A stretch of 64,000 nt of DNA from the NCBI GenBank assembly GCA_044226205.1, contig JBGAHL010000017.1:45131-109130 (forward strand), written 5' to 3'. The stretch comes from M3007 sp044226205 (GTDB taxonomy: Bacteria > Bacteroidota > Bacteroidia > Chitinophagales > Saprospiraceae). This document shows positions 33,398-42,800 of the stretch, piece by piece (the first letter of the stretch is position 1; each line of letters begins with the position of its first letter). Under the pieces are notes generated by a model. That model did no database searches and was not told where the DNA came from. It saw only the letters and a program-made list of their open reading frames with translations. Both the position numbers and the translations under genes were made by a program.

Positions 33398-34045
33398 TCA
33401 GTCCAGTTTCTGCGCCAGCATGAAACCGGTTGCGTCGGCGCTGTTTTTATCCTCCGGAATGTCGCCGCCTTGCAGCAATTCCAGCACTCTTTGCCGCTCA
33501 ATGCGTGTGGGATATTTGCTTTGTATGGCATGCAACGACGTATGGGGCCAGTCCAATGCTTCCTGTACAAAACCATGATGAACCGCGTTGTTATGAACAT
33601 ACTGTATCGCCTGGGCCAGATACCAGGTTTCATCCAGCGATTTTCGTTTGATATAGTCGAGAAAAAGCGCTCCCCGGCGCTTGTACCTGCGATTATAAGC
33701 CTGAGCATACCCATTCATAAAGTCTTGAAAAGGCTGCATGACTATCTTATGCCAGCTTGATTCGGGTATATCTGCAATCTCTGCCTGAAAATCGGGGTAT
33801 TTGATTTTCTGCCGGCGGCAAAACTGCTCAAATAATATTTCCTTTGATCTTACCCTGACAATCAGATGAAAATGGTTGGGCAAAAGGCAGTAGGCATAGG
33901 TTTCCAAAAAAGGGTACAAACGTTCGGAATATCGGCGCAGAAAATACAGGTAGTTTTCCGGCTCTCGAAACAGGTTCTCATGGCCTACCGCATGGTTGTA
34001 CACGTGGTAAAATACGGTTGGAACGAATTGGGCAATCGTTTCCAT
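33398..34045 (-). CDS. REP-associated tyrosine transposase (RAYT, Y1 type)
   Basis: The 215-residue protein has the Y1/IS200-like transposase core: FYHVYNHAVGHENLF at the start, the HUH pair H58-F-H60 in YCLLPNHFHLIVRV, and a helix with candidate catalytic Tyr (Y113) in FMNGYAQAYNRRYKRRGALF, followed by YIKRKSL and AIQYVHNNAVHHG. RAYTs cut and join single-stranded DNA at palindromic REP sequences and are usually single-copy, domesticated genes. It is flanked by such palindromes at 33314-33393 and 34204-34324. Start ATG 34045. It is not part of a typical insertion sequence: no partner gene or terminal repeats. Confidence 0.9.
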   Translation of the reverse strand: METIAQFVPTVFYHVYNHAVGHENLFREPENYLYFLRRYSERLYPFLETYAYCLLPNHFHLIVRVRSKEILFEQFCRRQKIKYPDFQAEIADIPESSWHKIVMQPFQDFMNGYAQAYNRRYKRRGALFLDYIKRKSLDETWYLAQAIQYVHNNAVHHGFVQEALDWPHTSLHAIQSKYPTRIERQRVLELLQGGDIPEDKNSADATGFMLAQKLD

Positions 34046-34203
34046 AGGTTAAGGAAAGGGCTAGGTTGGCTACTTGATCATGTTTTGCAAACACCAAACA
34101 AAAATATTTAAACTTGACATTTTTTGTTTTATTTTTATAAAAAAAATTGCTTTTGATTCGTCAGCCTTACTTTTGCAGGCTCTCGATACACCGAAAAATT
34201 GTA

Positions 34204-34324
34204 CCTGTCGGCTTGTCCCCTGACCCCTGGCCTAACCCTTATAGGGGGTCGAAACCCTATAAGGGTTAGAGGGTTTCGAAACCCTATAAGGGTTAGGCCA
34301 GGGGTCAGGGGACAAGCCGACAGG
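34204..34324. repeat. 121-base palindromic cluster directly upstream of ftsK
   Basis: The outer arms are perfect 29-base inverted repeats (34204-34232, 34296-34324; CCTGTCGGCTTGTCCCC...). Between lie one complete variant of the 36-base core also seen at 33336 (34233-34268; TAACCCTTATAGGGGGTC and GAAACCCTATAAGGGTTA) and a second, partial core (34271-34295). It ends 14 bases before the ftsK start codon, so it forms part of the ftsK mRNA leader if transcription starts upstream. The arms have no resemblance to those at 33314. Confidence 0.92.
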
Positions 34325-34338
34325 CGAAACAACGAAAT

Positions 34339-36822
34339 ATGGCCGCGCGCAAACGACAACTCAGCATGAACTTCGACAGCGAACGCACTCCGAAACTGAT
34401 CGGGGTGGTGCTCATCTTCCTGTCGTTTTACCTGTTCGTTGCTTTTACCTCCTACTTTTTTACCTGGAAAAACGACCACGACATCGTGTTCCGGTTTTCC
34501 TGGGACATGTTCCTGGGCGATATCCCGGTCGATAACTGGCTCGGCCGCCTGGGCGCTTTCGTTGCCGACAGCGTGATTTACTGGGGTTTCGGGCTTTCCT
34601 CCTACGGCTTTGTTTACCTGTTGTACAAATACGGGCTGGCCTTCGTGCGCCGCACCCCGCTGGGTTACCTGACTGAAACGCTTCAACGGACGGCCATCTG
34701 GATGGCTATCGTGTCGGTGATTTCGGCCTTCTTTTTTCAAACACTCGAATTTCCGGTCGGCGGCGTGTTTGGACAGGCGGTGAGCGAATGGGTGCAAAAT
34801 TTTATCGGCATTGTCGGCACCCTCATCCTGCTGCTTTTTGCCCTGGTCGCTGTTTTCATTTGGAACAACAACCCCGACCTGGCCGAATTTAACCTCCGCA
34901 AACTCGGCTATGAACTGCGCAGGGCCTGGGAAGACCTCCTCTCGGGCAATTATGCCAAACGCCGCCCCTCGCCGCCGCCGGTCGTAAAATCGCCCGTGAG
35001 CCCGATCGAGACGGAAAGAGCCGACCTTGCCGGCACCCTGGGCGCGCCCGGCGTCACGGTCGCTGCGCCGCCTTCCGACAAACCTGCCGAGGCTGCCGAC
35101 GGCCAGTTGTCCTTCGATCTGTCGCAAAAAAGCGCCCTGTTTGCCGACTCGCCGCCCGCCAAATTGCCCAAAACAGGGGAGGCGGAACTGGAGATCAACC
35201 TGCCGCCGGTCGAAACGCCCTCCGAGCCTGTGACACCCGAAAAAGCCGAGGCCTACAAGCCACCCGTACAGATCGTGCAGGAGGACAATCCCAATCTGTC
35301 GGAGCCCTACGACCCCACGCTCGAACTTTCCCATTACGAATACCCGCACCTGCAACTACTCGTCGATCACGACAATCAGGTGCTCGAAATAGACCGGGAA
35401 GAACTGGAAACCAATAAAAACCAGATCATCCAGACGCTCCTGCATTTCAAGATCGAGATCGAAAAGATCCGCGCCACCATCGGCCCGACGGTTACGCTCT
35501 ACGAAATCATCCCGGCCCGCGGTATCCGCATTTCGAAGATCAAAAACCTGGAAGATGATATTGCCCTCAACCTGTCGGCCCTGGGCATCCGCATCATTGC
35601 GCCGATCCCCGGCAAGGGCACCATTGGTATCGAGGTGCCGAACAAAAACCGGCAGATCGTGGGCATGCGCGAGGTGCTGACCAGCGACAAGTTCAAACGC
35701 GCTAAAATGGAGCTGCCCATCGCCCTGGGTAAAACCATCGCCAACGAGGTGTTCGTCGCCGACCTCACCAAAATGCCGCACTTGCTCATCGCCGGCGCCA
35801 CCGGCCAGGGCAAGTCCGTGGGCATCAACGTGGTGCTGATGTCGTTGCTGTACAAAAAGCACCCTTCACAGGTCAAATTCATCCTGATCGACCCCAAAAA
35901 GGTCGAACTTTTCCCCTACGCCAAACTCGAAAACCACTTCCTCAGCTTCCTGCCCGATCAACTGGAGCCCATCGTGACCGACACGACCAAGGTGGTTCAC
36001 ACGCTCAACTCGCTGATCATCGAGATGGAATCGCGCTACGACCTGCTCAAAAAGGCCGAAACGCGCAACATCGCGGAGTACAACGACAAGTTCGTTTCGC
36101 GCCGCCTCAACCCCAACAAGGGCCACCGCTTCCTGCCCTACATCGTGCTGATCATCGACGAGTTCGCCGACCTGATCATGACCGCCGGCAAGGAAGTGGA
36201 ATTGCCCATCGGTCGTCTGGCGCAGCTCTCGCGCGCCGTGGGCATCCACCTGATCATTGCCACCCAGCGCCCTTCGGTCAACATCATCACGGGCGTCATC
36301 AAGGCCAACTTCCCGGCTCGTATCGCCTTTAAAGTGGCCTCCAAAGTCGACTCCCGCACCATTCTCGATGCGGGCGGCTCCGAACAGCTGACCGGTCGCG
36401 GCGACATGCTGTTGTCCGTGGGCGGCGACATCATTCGCCTGCAATCCGCTTTCGTGGATACGCCCGAGGTGGAGCGCGTGATCGAATTTATCGCCAACCA
36501 GCAGGGCTTTGCCGAACCGTTCTTCCTGCCCGAATTCCATCCGGAAGGGGAGCAGGGCGGCGAATCGAAAAGCGTCAGCTTGTCTGAACTTGACGACATG
36601 CTCGAAGATGCGGCCCGCCTCGTCGTCGAAACCCAGCACGGCTCTACCAGCATGATTCAGCGCCGCCTCAAACTGGGCTACAATCGCGCAGGGCGCATCA
36701 TGGATCAACTTGAAAGTCTGGGGATCGTCGGGCCGGCAGAGGGCTCCAAACCCCGCGAGGTGTTGTACTACGGTATCGAAGAACTCGAACGTTTCCTGAC
36801 GGAATTGCGCAACCGGAGATAA
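34339..36822 (+). CDS. ftsK: DNA translocase FtsK
   Basis: The 827-residue protein has four membrane helices in the first 190 residues, a variable Pro/Ala-rich linker (about 210-330), the alpha domain, and the RecA-like motor with Walker A GATGQGKS (486-493), Walker B VLIIDEFADL (D607, E608) and IIATQRPSVNIITGVIKAN. The winged-helix gamma domain follows (about 755-827: ARLVVETQHGSTSMIQRRLK, YNRAGRIMDQLESLGIVG), which in other bacteria reads KOPS sites. FtsK pumps DNA during cell division and helps dimer resolution at dif by XerCD. The linker is short. The AT-rich tract about 34100-34150 may hold its promoter. The palindrome lies 14 bases before the start. Confidence 0.96.
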   Translation: MAARKRQLSMNFDSERTPKLIGVVLIFLSFYLFVAFTSYFFTWKNDHDIVFRFSWDMFLGDIPVDNWLGRLGAFVADSVIYWGFGLSSYGFVYLLYKYGLAFVRRTPLGYLTETLQRTAIWMAIVSVISAFFFQTLEFPVGGVFGQAVSEWVQNFIGIVGTLILLLFALVAVFIWNNNPDLAEFNLRKLGYELRRAWEDLLSGNYAKRRPSPPPVVKSPVSPIETERADLAGTLGAPGVTVAAPPSDKPAEAADGQLSFDLSQKSALFADSPPAKLPKTGEAELEINLPPVETPSEPVTPEKAEAYKPPVQIVQEDNPNLSEPYDPTLELSHYEYPHLQLLVDHDNQVLEIDREELETNKNQIIQTLLHFKIEIEKIRATIGPTVTLYEIIPARGIRISKIKNLEDDIALNLSALGIRIIAPIPGKGTIGIEVPNKNRQIVGMREVLTSDKFKRAKMELPIALGKTIANEVFVADLTKMPHLLIAGATGQGKSVGINVVLMSLLYKKHPSQVKFILIDPKKVELFPYAKLENHFLSFLPDQLEPIVTDTTKVVHTLNSLIIEMESRYDLLKKAETRNIAEYNDKFVSRRLNPNKGHRFLPYIVLIIDEFADLIMTAGKEVELPIGRLAQLSRAVGIHLIIATQRPSVNIITGVIKANFPARIAFKVASKVDSRTILDAGGSEQLTGRGDMLLSVGGDIIRLQSAFVDTPEVERVIEFIANQQGFAEPFFLPEFHPEGEQGGESKSVSLSELDDMLEDAARLVVETQHGSTSMIQRRLKLGYNRAGRIMDQLESLGIVGPAEGSKPREVLYYGIEELERFLTELRNRR

Positions 36823-36831
36823 GCCGGCTTT

Positions 36832-37446
36832 TCACTTTTCTATCCACACAGCGACCCGTTCCAGGGGCCGTCCCATGGCGTCGCGCGGCATGGCTGCAAT
36901 GCTCTGGGCGACGTCCAGACCTTCGGTCACGCGGCCGAAAACCGTCACCTGCCCTTGCAACTGAGGCAGACCGCCGTACTTTTTGTAGGCACTGCGTTCG
37001 GCAGGGGAGAATGTGCGACCGGTTTTTTTCTCCAGCGCGTCCAGGCTCGCATCGGTCTGCGGCCGGTCGAGGATCAGGAAATAGTTGCCCGACTCCGACC
37101 GTTTGCCGGGTTCGAGGGCTACGGAAGCCAGGCTGCCGCCAAGAGGCAGATCGCCTGCCTCGAATTCGAGGGCGCCTGCGTATCGGAGCGAATCAGCAGC
37201 GGCGCCGCTTCCGAAATGAATGGCGAAATCGCGTTCGATATGGTAGAAAGTCAGGGAATACTTCCGGGGAAGTTGAAGTGCTGCAATAAAATCAGCGCAA
37301 TGTTCAGGGGTTTGGCCCGATAGCAATACGTGGATATCCCCTTTGCCGGTATGCAGAATAACAGCCTGTCCTTTATCGGTGCGGCAGGCCGACAGCAGGG
37401 CGAAAAAAGGCCCGACGATGCAGCAAAACAGCACAAGCCTGGCCAT
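36832..37446 (-). CDS. Cyclophilin-like peptidyl-prolyl isomerase lipoprotein
   Basis: The 204-residue protein starts with a lipoprotein signal (FALLSAC, Cys 21). A cyclophilin-type fold follows: VILHTGKGDIHVLL, PEHCADFIAAL, KYSLTFYHIERDFAIHFG, EAGDLPLGGSLASVALE and the late QLQGQVTVFGRVTEGLDVAQ. The usual catalytic Arg in FHRV and the QGGD motif are replaced (YHIERDF and HFGSG), so activity may be weak or absent; it may be a cyclophilin-like chaperone. It is 6 bases downstream of the small unknown gene and likely in its operon. Confidence 0.8.
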   Translation of the reverse strand: MARLVLFCCIVGPFFALLSACRTDKGQAVILHTGKGDIHVLLSGQTPEHCADFIAALQLPRKYSLTFYHIERDFAIHFGSGAAADSLRYAGALEFEAGDLPLGGSLASVALEPGKRSESGNYFLILDRPQTDASLDALEKKTGRTFSPAERSAYKKYGGLPQLQGQVTVFGRVTEGLDVAQSIAAMPRDAMGRPLERVAVWIEK

Positions 37447-37452
37447 AGGATT

Positions 37453-37836
37453 TTACGCGGTTTCGAAGCCGCCGTTCTCGACTTCAAGTTCTTTAAAATA
37501 TTGAACGGCGTATAGTTTTAATAGTTTTTCCTGTTCGGCGACATCGCGTTTGGGAAGCTCGTGCGTCTGCTTCCAGTGGGGCCATCCGTCGGCATCGCGG
37601 CCGACAAATTCGAAGTAGCCCTCGTAGCTCAGCAGACGGCAGACGGCAATGTGCATCAGGTCCTGTTTTTCTTCTTTGGAAAAGCCTTTTTTCCAGCGGC
37701 CGAGTTCCTGAATGCCGATCAGGAACAGGACGGTGTTCAGATCGGGCAGTTGTTCGCGGCGCATCGACTTTTGGACAATGTGTTGCACGCGCAGCCATTC
37801 AAAATCGAGTTCCCAGTCTTCCATGGTGGCAATCAT
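37453..37836 (-). CDS. Small conserved-looking protein, function unknown
   Basis: The 127-residue protein has no signal or membrane segment. It is acidic and rich in W, L, E and K (MEDWELDFEWLRVQHIVQKS, then ELGRWKKGFSKEEKQDLMHI and LLSYEGYFEFVGRDADGWPH). Its start ATG overlaps the stop of the upstream permease gene by four bases (ATGA), which points to translational coupling. A start at MEDWEL, four codons in, is possible. I recognise no family. Confidence 0.7.
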   Translation of the reverse strand: MIATMEDWELDFEWLRVQHIVQKSMRREQLPDLNTVLFLIGIQELGRWKKGFSKEEKQDLMHIAVCRLLSYEGYFEFVGRDADGWPHWKQTHELPKRDVAEQEKLLKLYAVQYFKELEVENGGFETA

Positions 37837-39071
37837 TCGTAACGCAGCGATTCAATGGGATCGAGTCGGGCGGCTTTCATGGCCGGGTAGAAACCCGACA
37901 CGATGCCGACGATCATGCAAAGGGCAAAACCCAGAAACATCCAGCCCCAGGGCACCAGGAAACTGCCGCCGAGCATGGGCGTCACGATATTTCCGACGAG
38001 AATACCCAGCAAAATACCGACGATACCGCCGATCTGGCAGATGATGATGGCCTCGGTGAGGAACTGGGTGAGAATGCTGCGGCGGGTAGCGCCCAGGGCT
38101 TTGTAAATACCGATTTCGCGGGTGCGTTCGGTCACGCTGACCAGCATGATGTTCATAAGGCCGATGGCAGCGCCCAGCAGGGTCATGAGGCCGATGGCGA
38201 TGGTGGCCAGTCGCAGGGTGGTGGTATTTTCTTTCAGAATGGCGATGAGGCTGTCGCTGGCGAAGATTTCAAAATCCTCGTCTTCGCCGGGCCGCAAGCC
38301 GCGTATTTGGCGGAAAAGGCCGGTGGCCTCGGCTTTGGCGGTTTCGATATCGACGCTGTTGTACACCGACACCATGAGGTCGTAATCGGTATCGTTGGTG
38401 CCGTAGCGGCCCTTGATATTGATGATGGGGGCGTACACGGCCCGGTCGTTGCTGCTGCCCATGGCCGCACCTTTCTTTTTCAGCACCCCGATGACGCGGT
38501 AGCGTTCGCCGTTGACCGAAATGACCTGATCGAGTGCCTTGTCGGGCTTGTCGTCGAAAAGAATGCGTACCAGTTCGCGGCCGAGCACGCATTTCGCCTG
38601 GCCGTCTTCGATTTCGGTGCGGGAAAAACCGCGGCCGTATTCGACTTCCATGCCCTTGGCTTCGAAGTAGTTTTCATTGATCCCGACCAGACCGATGTTC
38701 GGATTGGTTTTTTTGTCGGCGTATTTGATGGTGGAGAGGTTATTGGCCCAAAAAGAAACCGACACTTTGGCGGGGTAAACGAAACGTGTCTTGAACTCCT
38801 GTGCCTGATCGAAGGAAATGGGCTCCGCGACTTTTTGCCGGCGGCCGCGTTTGTTGCTGTGCACCTCCTCCCATTTCCGGTTGATACTGAACGAGTTGGC
38901 GCCCAGTCCCGAAAAATTGTCGTTGAGCGAAAAGGCGATCGCATCGATAGCTGTGAGAATACCCACCAGGGCCATGATGCCAAAGGCAATGATGAGCAGG
39001 GTGAGTATGGCGCGCAACATGTTAGCGCGGATGTTGCGCAGGGCCATGCTGAAAATTTCGCTGAAAGGCAT
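37833..39071 (-). CDS. MacB-like ABC transporter permease
   Basis: The 412-residue protein has the MacB layout: N-terminal helix (NMLRAILTLLIIAFGIMALV), periplasmic MacB-PCD domain (about 45-265, with ADKKTNPNIGLVGINENYF and GRELVRILFDDKPDKAL), and a C-terminal FtsX domain with three helices (TTLRLATIAIGLMTLLGAAI, EIGIYKALGATRRSIL, the final FYPAMKAARLDPIESLRYE). The ATPase partner is not adjacent; upstream (39072 on) is non-coding for this strand, so the ATPase must be elsewhere. It is the first gene of a minus-strand operon with the small unknown and the cyclophilin-like gene. Confidence 0.92.
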   Translation of the reverse strand: MPFSEIFSMALRNIRANMLRAILTLLIIAFGIMALVGILTAIDAIAFSLNDNFSGLGANSFSINRKWEEVHSNKRGRRQKVAEPISFDQAQEFKTRFVYPAKVSVSFWANNLSTIKYADKKTNPNIGLVGINENYFEAKGMEVEYGRGFSRTEIEDGQAKCVLGRELVRILFDDKPDKALDQVISVNGERYRVIGVLKKKGAAMGSSNDRAVYAPIINIKGRYGTNDTDYDLMVSVYNSVDIETAKAEATGLFRQIRGLRPGEDEDFEIFASDSLIAILKENTTTLRLATIAIGLMTLLGAAIGLMNIMLVSVTERTREIGIYKALGATRRSILTQFLTEAIIICQIGGIVGILLGILVGNIVTPMLGGSFLVPWGWMFLGFALCMIVGIVSGFYPAMKAARLDPIESLRYE

Positions 39072-39819
39072 AGGATAGTCGGTCTATGTTGCCAGAGAGA
39101 TTCAAAGGTAAGGCACAGGGAAAAGCAAGTGCAGGGAATTGGAAGCAACCTGTGTTTTTTTCGATCAATGGCGTGCCTGACCTGATGGATTGAATTCGGG
39201 AGCGATTGTTTAAACAGGTATAAAGAACGGTATCTGTGCCAGTTAGCGGGTGGCGTCAGGCAAAGAGGGTGCAGGGCGCTTTGTTGCTTGACATAAATGT
39301 AAAATGTTTGTTAAGCGACAAAAAGTAAAGGTTAACGGCCCTTCGTGAATTTTTTTGCATTAAAATTTTATTGGGAAATACCATAGAAAGGGGAGGCTTT
39401 TACCTTAGCTCACGCAACTATAAATTGTTAAAATAATTTGTATTGTATTGCATTTTTTAATCCCACTCTTTGTTTTAATCCGAAATCCCGTGAGACGAGT
39501 TGGCCCATTTAACTTCCAAAGAAACGGTCTTTTCTTCTTTGCGCCAGGGCGCACTTCTCTCCTCAACTTTTCCCATTTCCGATAAGTCCGGTGTAATCAG
39601 GCCGGCATATTCTGTCGTTGACCCTGTTGTCTACGTCGGTTGGCCAGTTGGCGAAAACGATTGTCGATACATTCACTTTGTGCGCAAGTAAGACTGCGAC
39701 AGAGTGTTTCGTGTGTTGTAAATCGCTCTATTCTTTATAGAAAAATCAAAATACGACTTTTAATAATCATTGTTTATTGTCAATCAGATCTCGGTTTACC
39801 GAAAGTTAATCTGTTTTAT
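39072..39819. promoter_or_regulatory. A/T-rich region with presumed promoter and long leader of the giant gene
   Basis: This 748-base stretch between divergent genes is clearly more A+T-rich than the surroundings, especially 39290-39480 and 39690-39819. It should hold the promoters for the permease operon and the giant gene. TAATTTG and TATTG elements near 39430 are only partial matches to the Bacteroidota promoter. A 63-codon frame at 39500-39691 has no protein-like features. The leader of the giant gene could be up to about 400 bases long. Confidence 0.4.
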
Positions 39820-42800
39820 ATGAAAGGTTTTGTACTCACCCCGGCATTTCCCGGCGCATGCGCTGCGGCTCGAAAAAACTTCCTTCTCCGTCATCACGGT
39901 CTCATGAGCCTTCTCCTCGTTCTGGGCTTGATGCTGGGCATGACAATGGAGGTCAGCGCGCAATGCAATTTGCTCAATGAGACCTTCAACGCCAACCCTG
40001 TGCTTTCGCCAACCAATGTTGATGGTGCATGGTACCCCGATCGCTATTCGCCGGCCGGATTCAGTTCTGGCAGTATAGGCGGTAGCAATGCGTTGAAAAT
40101 CTCCATCAGCGCGGCCGATGGGGCACAAAACCGACCGCCAGCTTACAGCGCGCAGTTTTACAATACGCAGGGCCGCAAACTGAACCAGTGCGGCAAATGC
40201 GTGACCTCTGTCAAAGGCGATATCTGGATACCGTCCGACTGGGCAACCAAACACCGCCGCACCGATATGTGGGCTACTGCGTTCGACATCAGCGACGCCG
40301 TTTCTGATTATCCTATTATCGGGTTCGCCAACCTCGATGGCTCTTCTCCGACCCTCCGTTATTGGGATGGTTCTGCCTGGGTGAATGTCGCCGGCCTGAC
40401 CTACGACACCTGGATCACCCTAGAAGCCAGCTTGTCTGGCGGCAATATCGTGTACAAAGTCAACGGCTCAACCGTAGGCACGGTCGCCTCGGCAAGCTCC
40501 GTGTACTTCGGCAATATCATCATGCAGGCGTACAACTTCAACGATAATAGCCTGCCTCCTTCGCAATACGACCCCAGCGCCGACAATACTTACGATGCCT
40601 GGTGGGACAATCTCATCACCAATGGCGTAACCGGCGCCAACGTGGTCAAAAACCTTACCTCGGGCAAATCTTTCTGCTCTCTTCAGGAAGCCATCGACGA
40701 TGCCGCTACCCTGGCCGGCCATACCCTGAAACTCGAGGGTAATCTGAGTGAAGACCTCGTGGTCGTCAACAAGGCTGTAACGATCGACGGCGACAACAAA
40801 ACCCTCACCTCCTCTTCCTCCGCCAACTACGGCCTCGAAGTCACCGTTCCCAACGTCACCATTAAAAACCTGACGGTTTTCGATGCCACTACTTACGGCA
40901 TCCAGGTCGATTGCAACTCGGACAACCTCACGATGACCAACGTGACGGTCAACAGCAGCGGCGCTTCAGGTATCGGCCTTAACGGCTCCGACAACGTCAC
41001 GCTGACCAACATTACCGCCACCAACAACGGCGGCAACGGTCTGTCGATCACCGACTGCAACAACGTGACGGTCAATGGTTTCACTTCCAGCGGTAATACC
41101 TTCGGTAGTTTCAGCGCGGGTATCGCGCTGTACACCAGCGGCGTATATTGCCCGCCGGCAGGTATCAGCGGCTTTACGCTGAGCGGTACGCTGAGTATCG
41201 CCGAGCCGATCAAGGTCTTTTCGCAAAAAACCAATGCCGGCGACGTAATATCCGGCATCAGCGGCGCCAGCATCGACTGGGCAGTCGGGGTAGGGCCCCT
41301 GAACAAATCGTACTGGCCTGACCAGGCAACTGCCTATGCTGCCGCTGCCGCTTCGTACGATCCGCCTTACAGCTATTCCAACACCTTAGTATATGTAGAA
41401 GACGTGGCTACCGGCAACTTCTACGTCGACGACGACCCCAACGGCGACGCCAGTACGCCCATGCTCATCCAGGCCGCCATCGACTACCTCACGGCCGGCA
41501 AAACCGTCTTCCTCGAAGACGGCGCCTTCAACGAGCGCATTACCATCTCCAAATCCCTGACCCTCGACGGCAACGGATCGCTCAACTCCGTACTCTTTGG
41601 CTCCGGTCTTACTTCGGGCGCCAGCGGCATCACCATCAATACCGGCGTTACCAACGTGACCATCCAGGACCTGAGCGTGACGCAATACACCGGCAGTACG
41701 CCCAATACCTCCGGCGGTATCTATGCTTCGGGCGGTAACAACAACCTCACCATCAAAAACAGCAACATATCCAATAACCCCAACTGTTCGGGTATTTACA
41801 TCGAGGGCAATGCCAATATTGACAACGTGCTGATCGACAACGTCAAGTCGTTCGGCCACGGCGCACCCGGCAACCCGGCTCGCGGCATCGTCATCTGGAA
41901 CGGCGTGAAAAGCAATATCACGATCCAGAATTGCGAGGTGTACAGCAACAACTGCTGCGGCATCGAATTGCAGGACGGCTCTGCCACCGGCGTTACGTTG
42001 AAAAACAACAACGTACACGACAACTCCGACAGCGGCATCAGTCCCATCGGCCTGTCCGGCCCCGGCGCCAACCTGATCGAAAACAACACCGTGACCAACA
42101 ACGGTCGCTTCGGTATCGAGATCAAACTGCCCAACGGCTCCGGCGCTACCTCCGGTGCGGGCAGTATCGTGGTGCAGGGCAACACGGTCAGCCGCTCGGT
42201 CAGCATCATTCCCGAAAATCGCGACATCGCCGGTATCGCCGTGTACCGCCGGGGCGCCCTGTCGGCGGGCAACGTCAACATCCCGACAGGTGTCGTTATT
42301 CAAAACAACACCGTCTCGGGCTACAACCAGCCCAGCACCTCCGACGGCTTCGGTATCGTGGTGGAAGGCACCAACCATATCGTGCAGAACAACACGGTGC
42401 AAAACAATAACGTCGGCATCCAGCAACAGGCCGGCCATACACCCTATGTCGAAAACGTGGGCGGCGGCGCAGATGACGGCAATCAAAACAACCTGTCCGA
42501 CCAGTATTTCGGTCGCGGCAACACGCCCTTTACCTGCGGCAACCTCATCACAGGCAATATCTTCAGCGGCAACACCACAGATACCCGCAACGTCGGGGCA
42601 GGGGTGAATACGCTGGCCGGGGTGATCGTGAATACCAACAACGGCGAAACGTTCTGTTCCATCCAGACGGCCAACGACGACTCCAATACCGCCAACGGTC
42701 ATACCCTGACCCTCGAAGCGGGTACCTACACGGAGAACGTCAGCATCACTAAATCACTGACCATCCTCGGCCCCAACGCCAATATCGACCCGAATACGGG

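Noticed and set aside
33313..33714. A 133-codon minus-strand frame overlapping the RAYT gene
   Set aside because: It runs through the 80-base palindrome and lies in another frame of the transposase, which has complete HUH motifs.
39500..39691. A 63-codon frame before the giant gene
   Set aside because: TTG start, no ribosome-binding site visible, low-quality amino acid pattern; more likely leader sequence.
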